From positions 8,556,001 to 8,620,000 of the forward strand of contig CAJFCV020000003.1 of assembly GCA_904066235.2 (NCBI GenBank): DNA of 64,000 nt, in the 5' to 3' direction. Below, piece by piece: positions 13,193-23,768 of this stretch. The translations under genes were made by a program, and so were the position numbers. This DNA comes from Bursaphelenchus xylophilus. Lineage: Eukaryota; Nematoda; Chromadorea; Rhabditida; Aphelenchoididae. The notes beneath the pieces were generated by a model, which did no database searches, had not been told where the DNA came from, and saw only the letters and a program-made list of their open reading frames with translations. Every line of letters begins with the position of its first letter. Within the stretch, counting starts at the first letter, position 1.

Positions 13193-14893
13193 TTAGAATA
13201 ATTTCTTTGGCTTCTGTTGGAAATTATTGTATTCTTCGATATCATTGAGGCCGGGGTTGAGGACCGAAGCCGGCTCCAGAAGCCATTTGAAGTCGACGTG
13301 CCGGAAATGGATCTTGTGGTCGGGATCGCGGGTGTATTCGCAATATTTCGGCATTTTCTTCTAAAAAATAGGAATAATTAATGCCCGTATTTTACCCAAA
13401 AAATTTTTTTTATAGGGTGAAGAGTTTCAGTTCGCGCTTTGCAAAAACCACCACAATTTTTTGGTTGAAAGATGCAAAAAAATGATGCTTTTTTCGAAAC
13501 TTGTAAAATTAAAAGACGATTTTTGGTTCGCCGCGTCAGCCGCGGACATTCAAAAAAAAATTTTTTTGAGTTTTTTGGCCTAAAATATTTCAGAATAATT
13601 TTTCCAATTCAAAAAAGCTATTTCGAAAAAATAAAAACCGCTCTTTTCAAAACAAAGAATCCTTTTCTACTTTTGTGATACTTTTTGAAACCAAATTCGG
13701 ACTCATTTTTACCACTCCTTCGCCCTCTCAAACCCCGCCAGAACTCCATAATGTAAGCCAAAATATTAGAAGAAAATATTCAGCCGACCGAAACCGTCTA
13801 CTTACCTCTCGACAAACAGCTGCGGAATGTTTTTCGTCAACGAAGGACTCCTCGAAATGCCACTGTGGAAGTCGTTTTCCATCTTCATTGACGTAGGTTG
13901 AGGTCACAAATGTGGTTCGAGCTGTAATTTACCGAATTAAAAAAATTATGCCATTAGTTATCAGAATTTCTAAAGCTCTAATAACTTCAAATACCTTCAA
14001 TTTTTATGTTATAGTACTACCTTACCTCCATACTTATCGGATGGGTCGATTCTGAAGTCGTAACGGCTCAAATCCTCGACAATTCCTTGGCCAGTCGCTT
14101 TCAACAGGGCCTCTTTTAAACACTGAAAATAAAATCAACCTTAAATTACGTCCGTATTTCCTTTGCAACCTTTTTTCATCACCTCCCTGCACCAACTTAC
14201 CCAATACCGATAAAACATGGTCATCTTCATCTGATCCGTCGCTTGAGTCCTCATATTTTTCAACTCGTCGGCCGATGCGGACTTGGCCATCGAATTTATG
14301 TACTGATCGGCGGTTTTGTTGCCTCTGGCCATGTCCAATCTCATCACATCGACGCCAACCTTGTCGGTGCAACTGGTCGCAAACACCGTGTAGTCGCCTT
14401 GATGCGAGGCGTTGAGGCCAATATTGAAGTTCTCGGGCTTCACAATGAAAGGTTTGCCGCGTTCCGTCCGTTGAATATCAATTTCATGCCAAGGAGTTTT
14501 TGCCATCTGAAAAGAAGCCAATTCATTTCAAATTTTTGATCAAACTGACTCAAAATGCATTGACGATACAAAAAAACAGTCCGTAATTAGTCCAGAAGAC
14601 CTCTCCCACCCGTTTCCAACCCTAATAATCACGTCAAAACTTTATTTTACCTCAACAACGGCTCTTCTCAAGAATAATCGCCCAGCCAGACATGCCAATG
14701 TGTCTTCCTTGTGTCGGAAAGCGGTGATCTTTTCGTAATCTCCCTCATCCACACATTGGATAGCTTTCCGGTAGTCAGATTCGAACTAAAATTGCATTTG
14801 TCATCATTTCTATATTACACCTACATTAGGGTCACTCATCGCTCTTTGCAAACTGAAGGCCCATCTTCGGCAACGGCATTGAGCGTCAGACAT
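13193..14893 (-). CDS. 4'-phosphopantetheinyl transferase (AASDHPPT/Lys5/Sfp type)
   Basis: Transfers the phosphopantetheine arm of CoA to a conserved serine of acyl carrier proteins and related carriers. Exons (minus strand): 14893-14825, 14785-14651, 14506-14201, 14122-14026, 13921-13806, 13360-13193, all in phase. Motifs in order: P1-like NIGLNASHQGDY, Mg-binding P2 KVGVDVM, and P3 WCLKEALLKATGQG (W-x-x-KE-x-x-x-K). The tail HVDFKWLLEP with a C-terminal KKLF suits the animal AASDHPPT subgroup. The start follows a TTTTCAG 38 nt upstream, which could be the trans-splice site. Despite the name inherited from yeast lysine synthesis, the animal role is carrier-protein activation (including mitochondrial and fatty-acid synthase carriers), not lysine synthesis. 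Confidence 0.9.
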
Positions 14894-16160
14894 TTTGGCA
14901 AGGCTTCGGATACTTTGAGAGTTAATTAACCTGAAAATAACCATTTTAATTAATTATTTTAATCATCAAAATATTTTTGCTGCTAAAACAACAAAAATTT
15001 TGAACGTTATTCTTTTTGTGTCAGAAAGGAGAAAGACAAGAAGGAATGGGGGAAAGATTAGGATCTCTAAAGTATTTGTATGTTGCTGGAAGCGAGAAGA
15101 TCATCGTTTTACAGACAGAACTGCAAGAAAATTTTAAAGAAACATTGTTAATATCAAAAAATTTTTTGAGTCAGGTAAAATAGACCGTCTTAAGACCTGT
15201 AAATACCCTTTAAATTGCACTAGATAACTGGACCAAGAGAATTGGACGTAGTTTTAAAAAATTCATTACCATGTTTTGGCAAAAATTTTCAAAATCGAAT
15301 TTTCCCCTTTTTCGAATTTTATCCTATTTTTTCTATAACTCGGATTACCAAAGCGATTGCAAAACAATCTGTAAACAAGTATACCTCTCGATAAAACGAT
15401 TCGACAACTTCTCTCCCTCATCTTATGCCACAACCTGCCCCATTAATATCTCCCTTTCATTGTATTCGCCTTATTCCCAACGAAAAGCGCCCTCCCTTTC
15501 TTTTTCAAGTACTATTTCTTCGACAAAATGACCTTCAAGCCTCCCGACTTTGGTGCGATTTTATCCATTCAAAAATATCTCTCTGATCGACCCACTTTCT
15601 CGTCGCCGGTCCAAAAATTAGCTCCGCTCTGGGGAAGGGCCGAAGATGGAGGAGATTGAGCATGGAATTGAGAGCTCTCTTTGATGAAATGGGTTTTACC
15701 ACATCACACCTGCAACAATTTATTTATTACACATCAAACATTTCAATAAAACCTCGACTTCTCCCAAAAAAATCAAAATTAATATTATTCATGACGACCT
15801 AAACTTACAGTACTGGTTTTGAATAGTAAATCAACCTCGAATCTAACAAAAAAAACCTTCCCACTTCCCTTCAACGTACTTATTTTTCATTTTTATTACA
15901 ATCTTTCCTTAGAAACAATAAAAACGTTCAATTACAACAACTTATATTAGACATGAACAATAATTTAGAAGATAATAAATAAGGCTCGATAATACAAAAG
16001 AGACTGTCGTAGGCGTTTCCGCATACATTCAGGACTCATTTACTCCTAGCTATAATAAATTTATACTTTAACCCATAAAATAATCAACAACAAACTTGAT
16101 ATTACAGTAGACAAGACGTCATAAAAAGATTGCTCCAGCTGATAAGATCAAACAAACAGC
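14894..16160. other. Intergenic region
   Basis: AT-rich spacer between the PPTase 5' end and the TRAP-beta 3' end. A short GC-richer patch at about 15600-15660 has no convincing exon. Nothing else seen. Confidence 0.4.
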
Positions 16161-16871
16161 TTATTTGGCCTTCTTCTTGGACTCGACTTCTTGGCTGACG
16201 TTGCTCTCTGGGTAATGGTTTCTGAAGCTGACCCAGAAGTAGTATGGGAGAGCAGTGAAGGGGATGATCAAGAGGGCGAAGAGAAGCCAGGAACTCCAAC
16301 GTTCTCCGAAACGGCGTTCGTATGAGCGCTGAGAGTAGATGGTGCCTTCTCCTGGGGCGGTAGAGTATCCAATACGGGCTTCCTTGGCGTCCTCAGTTGG
16401 GTAGTAAGAGATGACAGCTGAGGTGTGGTTGAAGAGGCCAAATCGGCGGGGCTTGACGACAACAGAGTGGGTCACATTCTCTCCTGGAGCAAGACTGTCC
16501 CAGTGAACCTGTAAAAATAACCGCATCACGTTTTATTTACTCTAACCATCATTTTCCTTCAATTATACATCTAAAAAACAAGTGCATTATAAAAAATCTC
16601 TTACCTGAAGCAGTCCCTTGACAAGCTCGTAGTCCTGAGTTGGGAATGCCTTTCGGTCATCAAGACGAACCTTGGTGGCTGGCTTGTCTCCAATGTTGAC
16701 TAAGAAGTACTCCAAAACAAACTCCATGTTCTCAATGGCATACTGACTCAAAGGGGTCTTGGAAGCGAGGATCTTGGCCGAGTTCAAGGGTGCCTTTGGT
16801 TTCTCGAGGAGGACATCTTCCTGTGCGACAACAAGAGCCAATACACAGGCAAGGACGACAGTTCTCAACAT
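16161..16871 (-). CDS. Translocon-associated protein subunit beta (TRAP-beta/SSR2)
   Basis: ER membrane subunit of the TRAP complex next to the Sec61 channel; it assists protein translocation. Two exons, 16871-16605 and 16508-16161, in phase. The N-terminus is a clean signal peptide (MLRTVVLACVLALVVAQ). A luminal domain carries two N-glycosylation sequons (NVT, NHT) and the conserved VHWDSLAPG and RRFGLFNHT stretches. One transmembrane segment follows (SSWLLFALLIIPFTALPYYF), with a short basic cytosolic tail ending ESKKKAK, a lysine-rich ER-retention-like end. The ATG lies 6 nt after a CTTGCAG acceptor, consistent with trans-splicing. Length is as expected for the family. Confidence 0.93.
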
Positions 16872-17179
16872 CTCTACCTGCAAGATCATATTATTCATGA
16901 CAAAAAGACCATAAAAATTCGAAAAAAAGTAAAGAAAAGTAAAATCCAAGTAAGTTCAGGTTAAATAACCTGTAAACAGCCTCCGTACACAAGAAAATAT
17001 TGATAAAACTTTATACAGTAATATATCTTATCCTAATTATCAAAAATCAGCAATAAAATTGATATCAGTCAAAATGAAAGCCGATTTTTGTAAACAGCTA
17101 CCAGTAGCATTGACAAATAAACAACAGGGGTATAGACTACGGCAATTGATGGCAATCTTGGTTGAGATATGACGAGAAT
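16872..17179. other. Spacer between TRAP-beta and ETF-beta
   Basis: About 300 bp of AT-rich sequence between two minus-strand genes; it holds the ETF-beta 3' end and the TRAP-beta leader. The short gap with same-strand neighbours could suit an operon, but the TRAP-beta acceptor gives no spliced-leader type information. Confidence 0.35.
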
Positions 17180-18219
17180 TTAGGCGATCACACCTTTTTC
17201 CCTGAGCTTCTTCACCAGGGTTGGTACATCCTCGACGAAGCCTCCGGCTTGACGGACTGGAGGTTCAGTGACCTAAAATTCAAATAAAAATTTTGGGAAA
17301 CATTCCACTTGCCTCAAGGATCTCAGTTTGGACAGTCAAGTCAACTCCCAATTTGTCAGGGGTAATTTTTTCCAACGGCTTCTTTTTGGCCTTCATAATA
17401 TTGGGCAAAGTGGCATAGCGAGGTTCGTTGAGACGGAGATCGGCCGTTACAACAGCTGGCAACTTCACTTTCACTGTTTGAAGACCACCATCAACCTCAC
17501 GGGTAACAGTCAACTTTCCATCGGCATGTTCGACCTTTGAAGCAAACGTGGCTTGAGGCCAATCGAGGAAACCAGCCAAAAGTTGGCCAGTTTGGTTGGC
17601 ATCATCATCAATGGCTTGTTTGCCGAGGAAGACAGCATCATACTTGTCCCTCTTGACTAATTCAGCAATAGATTTGGCAACATGGAAAGGTTCTAGCTTC
17701 TCGGCGGTCTTGTCATCTACTTCAACATGAATTGCTTTGTCTGCTCCTTTGGCCAAAGCAGTCCGAATGTTCTCCTATAAAAATAGAAGATATAAAAGAC
17801 AAGCTATCATACGGAAACATTTTTCAACATTTTAGATTGGAATTCTGCGCATTACATCGAAAATTCGATCTTACACTTGCTCCAAAAGAAAAATTGGGAA
17901 TATCCGCAGATGAAAGGGTCAATACAGGGTTCTAACCCAAAAAAAATAATAAATCACATCTCTTACGCCCTTTTAAAAACCTAAGAAACAACAAAAATCG
18001 TAAACTACTCACCGTACACTTGGCATTTCCAATGGAAACAACCACAACCTCGCTGGCTTTCTTGGCCTCCTTCAGCCGCACGGCCTCCTCCAACGCAATC
18101 TCGCAGAAAGGATTGATAGAATGGGCCACACCATCCTTGACAACTCCGGACTTGTCAGGCTTTACTCGGATCTTGACAGCATAATCGACCACTCTCTTGA
18201 CTCCAACCAAAATTTTCAT
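17180..18219 (-). CDS. Electron transfer flavoprotein subunit beta
   Basis: Beta subunit of mitochondrial ETF. With the alpha subunit it binds FAD and AMP and passes electrons from acyl-CoA, glutaryl-CoA and related dehydrogenases to ETF-QO. Exons (minus strand): 18219-18013, 17774-17313, 17272-17180. The N-terminus [19 protein letters not shown], the VSIG and KADK... segments, and the ETF-beta signature around [18 protein letters not shown] are clear. The ATG is 2 nt after a TTTTTCAG acceptor. The last intron (17312-17273) is only 40 nt and starts with GC rather than GT (GAG|GCAAGT). A candidate upstream noncoding exon with a TATA box lies at 18558-18722. Length is typical. Confidence 0.95.
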
Positions 18220-18557
18220 CGCTGAAAAAGCGCCAAATCAGACGTCGAAACGGGGCGTGGTTTCGAGGGCTTGCAGTCCGGAAACACGTTCAACATGTCC
18301 GTCAGCTCGGAGTTTATTCAAAAAGACCTCCAAGATGAATAAACAAGGAGTTCTTAGGGGGTTTTCAATTCTTGTTACCTATTCCTCAAGGATAATATAA
18401 TTTTCGCGGAACGACAGTAAACATTTGCCGCCAAACTCCCCCAAAGGCAGCCAGAAATCCCTCCCTACTAGAAGTAAACCTTGAAAACGCTAAAGTTCTG
18501 AAATTTAAATGAAAACATTGGGTTGTTCAAGCACAAGAAACATAAATGGGCACTCAC

Positions 18558-18722
18558 TGATCAAAGTCCGCACTGATGGACCGTGAACCGAAAAAATAAG
18601 AGTTGATTTTTTCGACGGGACAGACGAACTGCACAAACACGTCAGCGGCACCAAGAGAGCGAGACAAATCGTAGTATCGAACTGCGCCCGAGGTTGGTGC
18701 GAACGCGAGAGGAGATTTTATA
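18558..18722 (-). promoter_or_regulatory. Candidate TATA promoter and 5' noncoding exon of ETF-beta
   Basis: On the minus strand TATAAAAT (18722-18715) is followed by GC-richer sequence and a strong donor TGATCA|GTGAGT at 18558/18557. The next good acceptor downstream is the one 2 nt before the ETF-beta ATG, so this may be its first exon. It could equally be an outron that is trans-spliced away. Confidence 0.4.
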
Positions 18723-19918
18723 CGAAGGAAGTGTTTAAGGAAATTGATGAGAAGAATCAATTAAAAAGTGATTTTTTATGATCAGCTAGATGTTGGGATA
18801 GCGTAAAGTTTCTTTTCAGAAGCTGTAAATGATAATCCTTTGTTTTTCGACAATCTTTTTTTTAGTTTATGTCCAGTACAATATGATCCTGTCGCCCCAC
18901 CTGTATCTCACGTGAATACTTCCTGATCCGCTGCAAATTTAAAGCACATCCCCTTGCTCATCCTTATGTTTTTGTCGTTTTTTGTGTTGCGCAACCCATT
19001 GGAACGTGAGTGGCGGAATTCAGCCCGATTATACGACGGGGAAAGACGGAGGAATTGAGTCGCCCATGATGGAGCTGGTCAGTCGGACGTACTTTTTTGT
19101 TTGACCATGAAGAAGGCGATGGCGTAACGAAGGAAACAGCTAATTGTACGGAGGATGTGGGGTAAAATTGCAGACGGAAAATGAGGTGAAAAATGTTGCA
19201 AAAAAGTTATGTAATCCAACCCAAAAGAATGCTTATAGTTCGATGAATATTACAGAAAAATACATGAAATTTGATGAGTATTAAGAGCAAGGTCTGACGT
19301 CAATTTGAAGTAACAATTGCGATGATATTTATTGCGCAATCACGGGTATCACAAAAAAATTTCCCAGCGCAAAATTTATAGACAAAAAGCGGGTTTTTAT
19401 GTTAGATTCCGCAAAAGTAATACATCCAAATGTCATTAGCAGAAAAATAAAGTCACAACATCCTCATATTTTAAGTGTTCAAGTCATAATTTACACAAAA
19501 ATTTTAAAAAAATGTCAAATTTTGTCAACTGATATTGTGAATAGTATACAAATAATTCGATCAATTAGGTTGTTTCTCCGTTACTTTTTTATGAACTTTG
19601 GTTTACAATATAGTAAAATGGCTAAACCAATTAAATTTTTATAGCCATTAAAGTTATGCAGTGAAATTTAGCGAAAAAACTTTACTGCAAAAAAAGCATT
19701 CCTACGTCGCAATTGTTTATTGTTAACTTTCATTTCGTATCATCATAAATTTGAATACGAATTTTACTGTCTTATTCTCAACAACATCAGTGACTTACGT
19801 GATGCTGTTATGGAGTCATAGGTAAAGTTTTTTCATTTGATTTTTAATTTATTTCGTGATTACTTGCTCATTAATGATCATGTAAAATATTGCGAAAGAG
19901 TCGCCTGACCTTTACTCA

Positions 19919-20212
19919 CCTGCGAATCCACGTTCTTCCCCGGATTTTACGGGATTTCCGCGAAGAAGATCTAGGTGTCGAACTTGACATGCATTGCGTA
20001 ATTTGGGAGGGGTTGCGAAAACATTCCCGTACGAGAACGTTCCGGAATCCGTCTTCCGGAAGAGCAAGGATTAGATGATCTTTGAGCAAGGTAAAACATA
20101 ATGGCATGGGATTTGCGATCGATGACGTTCCTTGTGGGCTTCCAGTAGCTCCCAAGGAAAATGCAGAGCCACAAAAAAAGGATTCTATAGGTAGCACTAT
20201 AAACAAGATCAA
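19919..20212 (-). other. Exon-like segment, unknown product
   Basis: GC-richer block that is open on the minus strand and ends in a strong donor (CGCAG|GTGAGT at 19920/19919). One frame ends SRKSRKIRGRTWIRR just before the donor and begins with a hydrophobic MILFIVLPIES run. Another frame is open for 67 codons. I recognise no domain, and no acceptor exon downstream was found. Confidence 0.25.
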
Positions 20213-20956
20213 CTTGTCATGCTAGTCGCAAAAAACGGCTAAATTCTATTCTACAAATAACCAGAGTAACGTTAAAGTCTAAGAATTTGTTGCAGATGCT
20301 GTGGTCTCCCTGTAAGACCTTATTGTTTTTATATCCTAGCTGCTTCAGCAAAGCTCAAGGTATGGAGATATATAAATAACTGATGCTCAAAGGATTACAA
20401 TTTTCCCAGGCTTCTTTACTTACAGTAAATGTATATAAATGTTACGAGAAGGGCTTTGATATGTATAAGGAAAGCCTTGCTCAGAAAAATATAAAAACGC
20501 TTACAATTTGGACTGCGGTTAGCTGGGCCAACTGGATGCTAACGCACTTTTGATCGGCTCAAGCCATATAAAATTGTATTGATTTTCTCTGACCTCCTTC
20601 CCTACGATCCGCCTCATAAGTCCAAAACTTCTTCTATTTTTGATTTTGCTATGTTTGCATTACCTTAAGTGTAGTTTAGTAGTTTAGACCACCTCACTTT
20701 CTTATTTCTTTAAAGTTCCCTTGAACTTCCTTCATAGCCTACCAACATTTCTGACCTTTGTTTAATCAACTTCAACTTGCTTTGATCAATCGAACTTGTC
20801 TTGGTTTCCCGTGAATTCCTTACTATTTCTAACCATTACTTTTAACTGTTTTCCTGACGTATCTTTACTATTTAGCTTACAATTTTAACTAAAAAATTAC
20901 AAAAATCACAGTAAACAAAAATTTGATTACAGTTACGCAATAGTGTTTATTTTTAG

Positions 20957-21090
20957 CTCTAATTCGAGTAAATTGGGTGAGAAAAGCCGCCGGAGGGGAA
21001 GACGGTGGGGCGGAGACTGCCCGGAGGCATTTTTGTCGCGACAAAAATCCCCCAAACGTCCAGCAGGCGGTCGATTAATCGCGCAAAGAA
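20957..21090 (+). other. Exon-like GC-rich segment, unknown
   Basis: A TTTTTAG acceptor at about 20956 and an AAG|GTGAAC donor bound a GC-rich stretch. It is open in one frame (basic, KSRRRGRRWGGD) and in part of a second. It also contains the perfect palindrome TTGTCGCGACAA. It could be an exon, or a regulatory block instead. Confidence 0.2.
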
Positions 21091-21516
21091 GGTGAACTCC
21101 TCCTTTTTCGAGGCCTTCATCCTTGATTGAAGACTCGCTGCGGACTACTTTGAGGCTTGACGATTGAGGAAGGAGCTAAATCTGAACTCTGTTTACTGAG
21201 TTACTGTACCGATATTACAGTACTAGAAACAATTCTAACGGCGTAGACTGTTGTTTTACCTCTAATAATAAGGATTTCCCTAAAACCCGCCAACTTTGGG
21301 AAAGAAATGGAGCTAAAATTGTAAGTTTTAGATGATTCCTCTGCCTTTTGCACTCTTTAATGTATCTTTGACGCTATCCAGAGCTTGATCCACATATTTA
21401 ATAATCTGCTAAGGATTCGAAAATTCGCCAAAAAGTTCCCTTGAAACCTTGATTTTCTGATGACTTTTCCAAAATATTTTAATTAATTCAATTTTTTTTT
21501 TCAAATTAACACTTTT

Positions 21517-22328
21517 ATGAATTTTACAATAAGCTCATGCACATCCAGCTACCCGGAAATCCCATTCCAATCTTTCGTCGAAGCTCTCGCGCGCTTTTTA
21601 ACAGCATGTCAAGTGACCTTTAGCATACGTACAAAACGGAATTTTCGAAAAGCTCTTGACGTTTTGAAGAAAATTAAACTTGATGAACTTTTCTTCTTTC
21701 AATTTTTGCGTTTATTTTGATTTACCACAAAACAGTTACTTTTGTAATCAATTAAAATCCCTTAGGCTACAAGCCATAGCAGATTCAAGACTATTTTTTG
21801 ATTTCTCTGCCACTTTTGTGGTTCTCTGGAAGGGGGTAAATGGGGTGGACTAATTCTTATTTGTTCAATTCATTGCGCATCTCCGTTCGCTTCGACCTTG
21901 CTCTATATTTCAATAATTGAGAAGAAGAGCTTCTTATTCATCCGGTCTTTGCAAACTGTTTGAGAAAAAAGTCCTCGGATAACACGCTAAGAAATCGCGA
22001 TACTAAACAGGCGAGATGAACAGTCAGATTTTGATAGAACTTGGACATATTTCAAGCCTACAAAATGGGACTTTTTCAAACGCTTTGGGAAATCTAGACG
22101 CTTCACGCCAAGAACGTTTCTTGTAGATCAATTCTAAGCCTTGAATTCAACGATGACATAAAGAAAAGTAATCGAAATCTTTCAGGAACCTAATTCTTTG
22201 GACGACTCTGCTTTCAACATTTGAACTGGCAACGTCCTCAATCTTCGCTTATTCAGATGCCATTCCGGTGATTCTAAACCCAATAAATGCAGAGCAAATC
22301 GCATTCATGCATCCTAAAATGCTACCGG
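21517..22328 (+). other. Possible membrane-protein (chemoreceptor-like) exons or relic
   Basis: Open pieces on the plus strand: MNFTISSCTSSYPEIPFQSF from 21517 (sequon and cysteine as at many nematode chemoreceptor N-termini), SPFASTLLYISIIEKKSFLF near 21885, and LWTTLLSTFELATSSIFAY after a TTTCAG at 22186, ending at a CCG|GTATGT donor. No consistent joined frame was found. It may be a degraded serpentine receptor or a coincidence. Confidence 0.2.
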
Positions 22329-23360
22329 TATGTTTTAACTGCTGTAAATTTGCTTTTTAAACGAAAAGTTTAAATTTTTCTAAGTCTTGTAGATGATCTT
22401 AGAATATATAAAGAAAGGTAATTGCAACGGGGCCTCCGGGTTTTGCAGCTTGTCTGTGGGCCATACCTGGATATCCGGGGTAATTTTAAACGTTACAATT
22501 ACAGTTTTTTTAGATTTCTATGACCATAAATTTTGCCTCTTCTTTGACTTTTTTATGTTTTTTCATCAAAACGCAATTTCCCTTAATTTACCGTATTTTT
22601 GTCAAACCCTTCGTATCCCATACCTCATCCTACTCATCCCTCATCCCCCAATTTCCCTTCAAAGATCTTTCGGATTTGCGCGATGACGCAACGCTTTAAT
22701 TACCTTATCCCTCATTGGTTACTCTTCCTTCCCCTTCCGTGTTTTTGCAGCAACACCTTGACCACTTTTATATCCTAATTAAAATAACGAGTTTCGTCCC
22801 TCGGGCGGTGTTTTTACCCTGTTTTTGGGGAGTCCTTAGCTAACCTTGACCCGCTGTGGTTGCGAATCCGATATCAGCGGCTGATCCTGTGAATGTCAGT
22901 CGAGGATGGGGAATGTGGAAAGGGGTGAGGGATAAGGAAGAGGAGGACAATTTATGAGTGTTTTCATAGTTTCAAAATGAAAAATGAAAGAATTTTGAAA
23001 GTGGAACCTGGAGGATGTTGAGGATGTTATGATAGTAAATTTCGTGGAAAAAACATGAAAAAGCCCTCGTCGATAAGAAATTGCTGTGGAATTTTTACAG
23101 TGCTCCAGTCGGAAAAACAGTCAAGTGGTAGATCACACAATTCTGAATTTGGTTTCAAAAAGTCTCAAATCATCAACAAACAAAAAATTTTTGCTGATTT
23201 TGAAAACAGAAGGTATCGAAATTTCGTCGTGACAATGAGGCTTAAAAAGAATTAGTAATCTTTGCATGGCCATGAAAAAAATACTCTGAGAATATAATAC
23301 ATACATACATATTATACACTATGCATATAAAAATGATCTTAATTTTGCTATTTTTTTAGC

Positions 23361-23531
23361 TTCAACACTCCCGATCAACAGATTCCCCATCTACAGCACA
23401 AAACAACCCGACCAATCCTTCAACAAAAACTCCAAAGCAACGCCGGTCATTAGCCGCGTCATCCGTTGAAGGCTCATCGTCTCGACGAAGCAAGCATCTG
23501 ATGTTGACAAAACCTTTTTGGCCTTGGCCTT
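23361..23531 (+). CDS. Candidate terminal exon of an unknown plus-strand gene
   Basis: A strong acceptor (TATTTTTTTAG, ending at 23360) opens a 56-codon frame. It is rich in Ser/Thr/Pro/Gln (STDSPSTAQNNPTNPS), has a basic KTPKQRR and SSSRRSKH, and ends HLMLTKPFWPWP followed by TAA. AATAAA occurs about 130 nt downstream (near 23661). Composition and signals favour a genuine 3' exon. Upstream exons were not identified; one candidate is the short TTTTTACAG-bounded piece near 23100. Product unknown. Confidence 0.4.
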
Positions 23532-23768
23532 AACATACCTAATTATCTATAGCTTCCATCTTTATTCCAATCTCTTGTCAGTCTTTCGACTAACTTAATA
23601 TTCCTCAACCAAGCCATCTCAGCGACCTGTCTTGATCTCAGCTCAATAATAATCGCCTTGTTTAATAAACAGTATTACAATTCATTCTCAAAAAGTATCT
23701 TGTTATTAAGTAAGGTTTAAACAGTATATTCTACATACAATTTTTGATTTTAAAGCTTAAAAAAGTAA

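Larger units (their letters stand above)
18723..23768. other. Unresolved region with scattered exon-like segments
   Basis: No complete gene could be assembled. GC-richer, splice-flanked segments are listed separately (19919-20212, 20957-21090, 21517-22328, 23361-23531). AT-rich sequence fills the rest. A MFLSF... open frame near 18969 that ends at a GTGAGT donor might be a first exon of a plus-strand gene ending at 23531, but the link is speculative. Confidence 0.35.
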
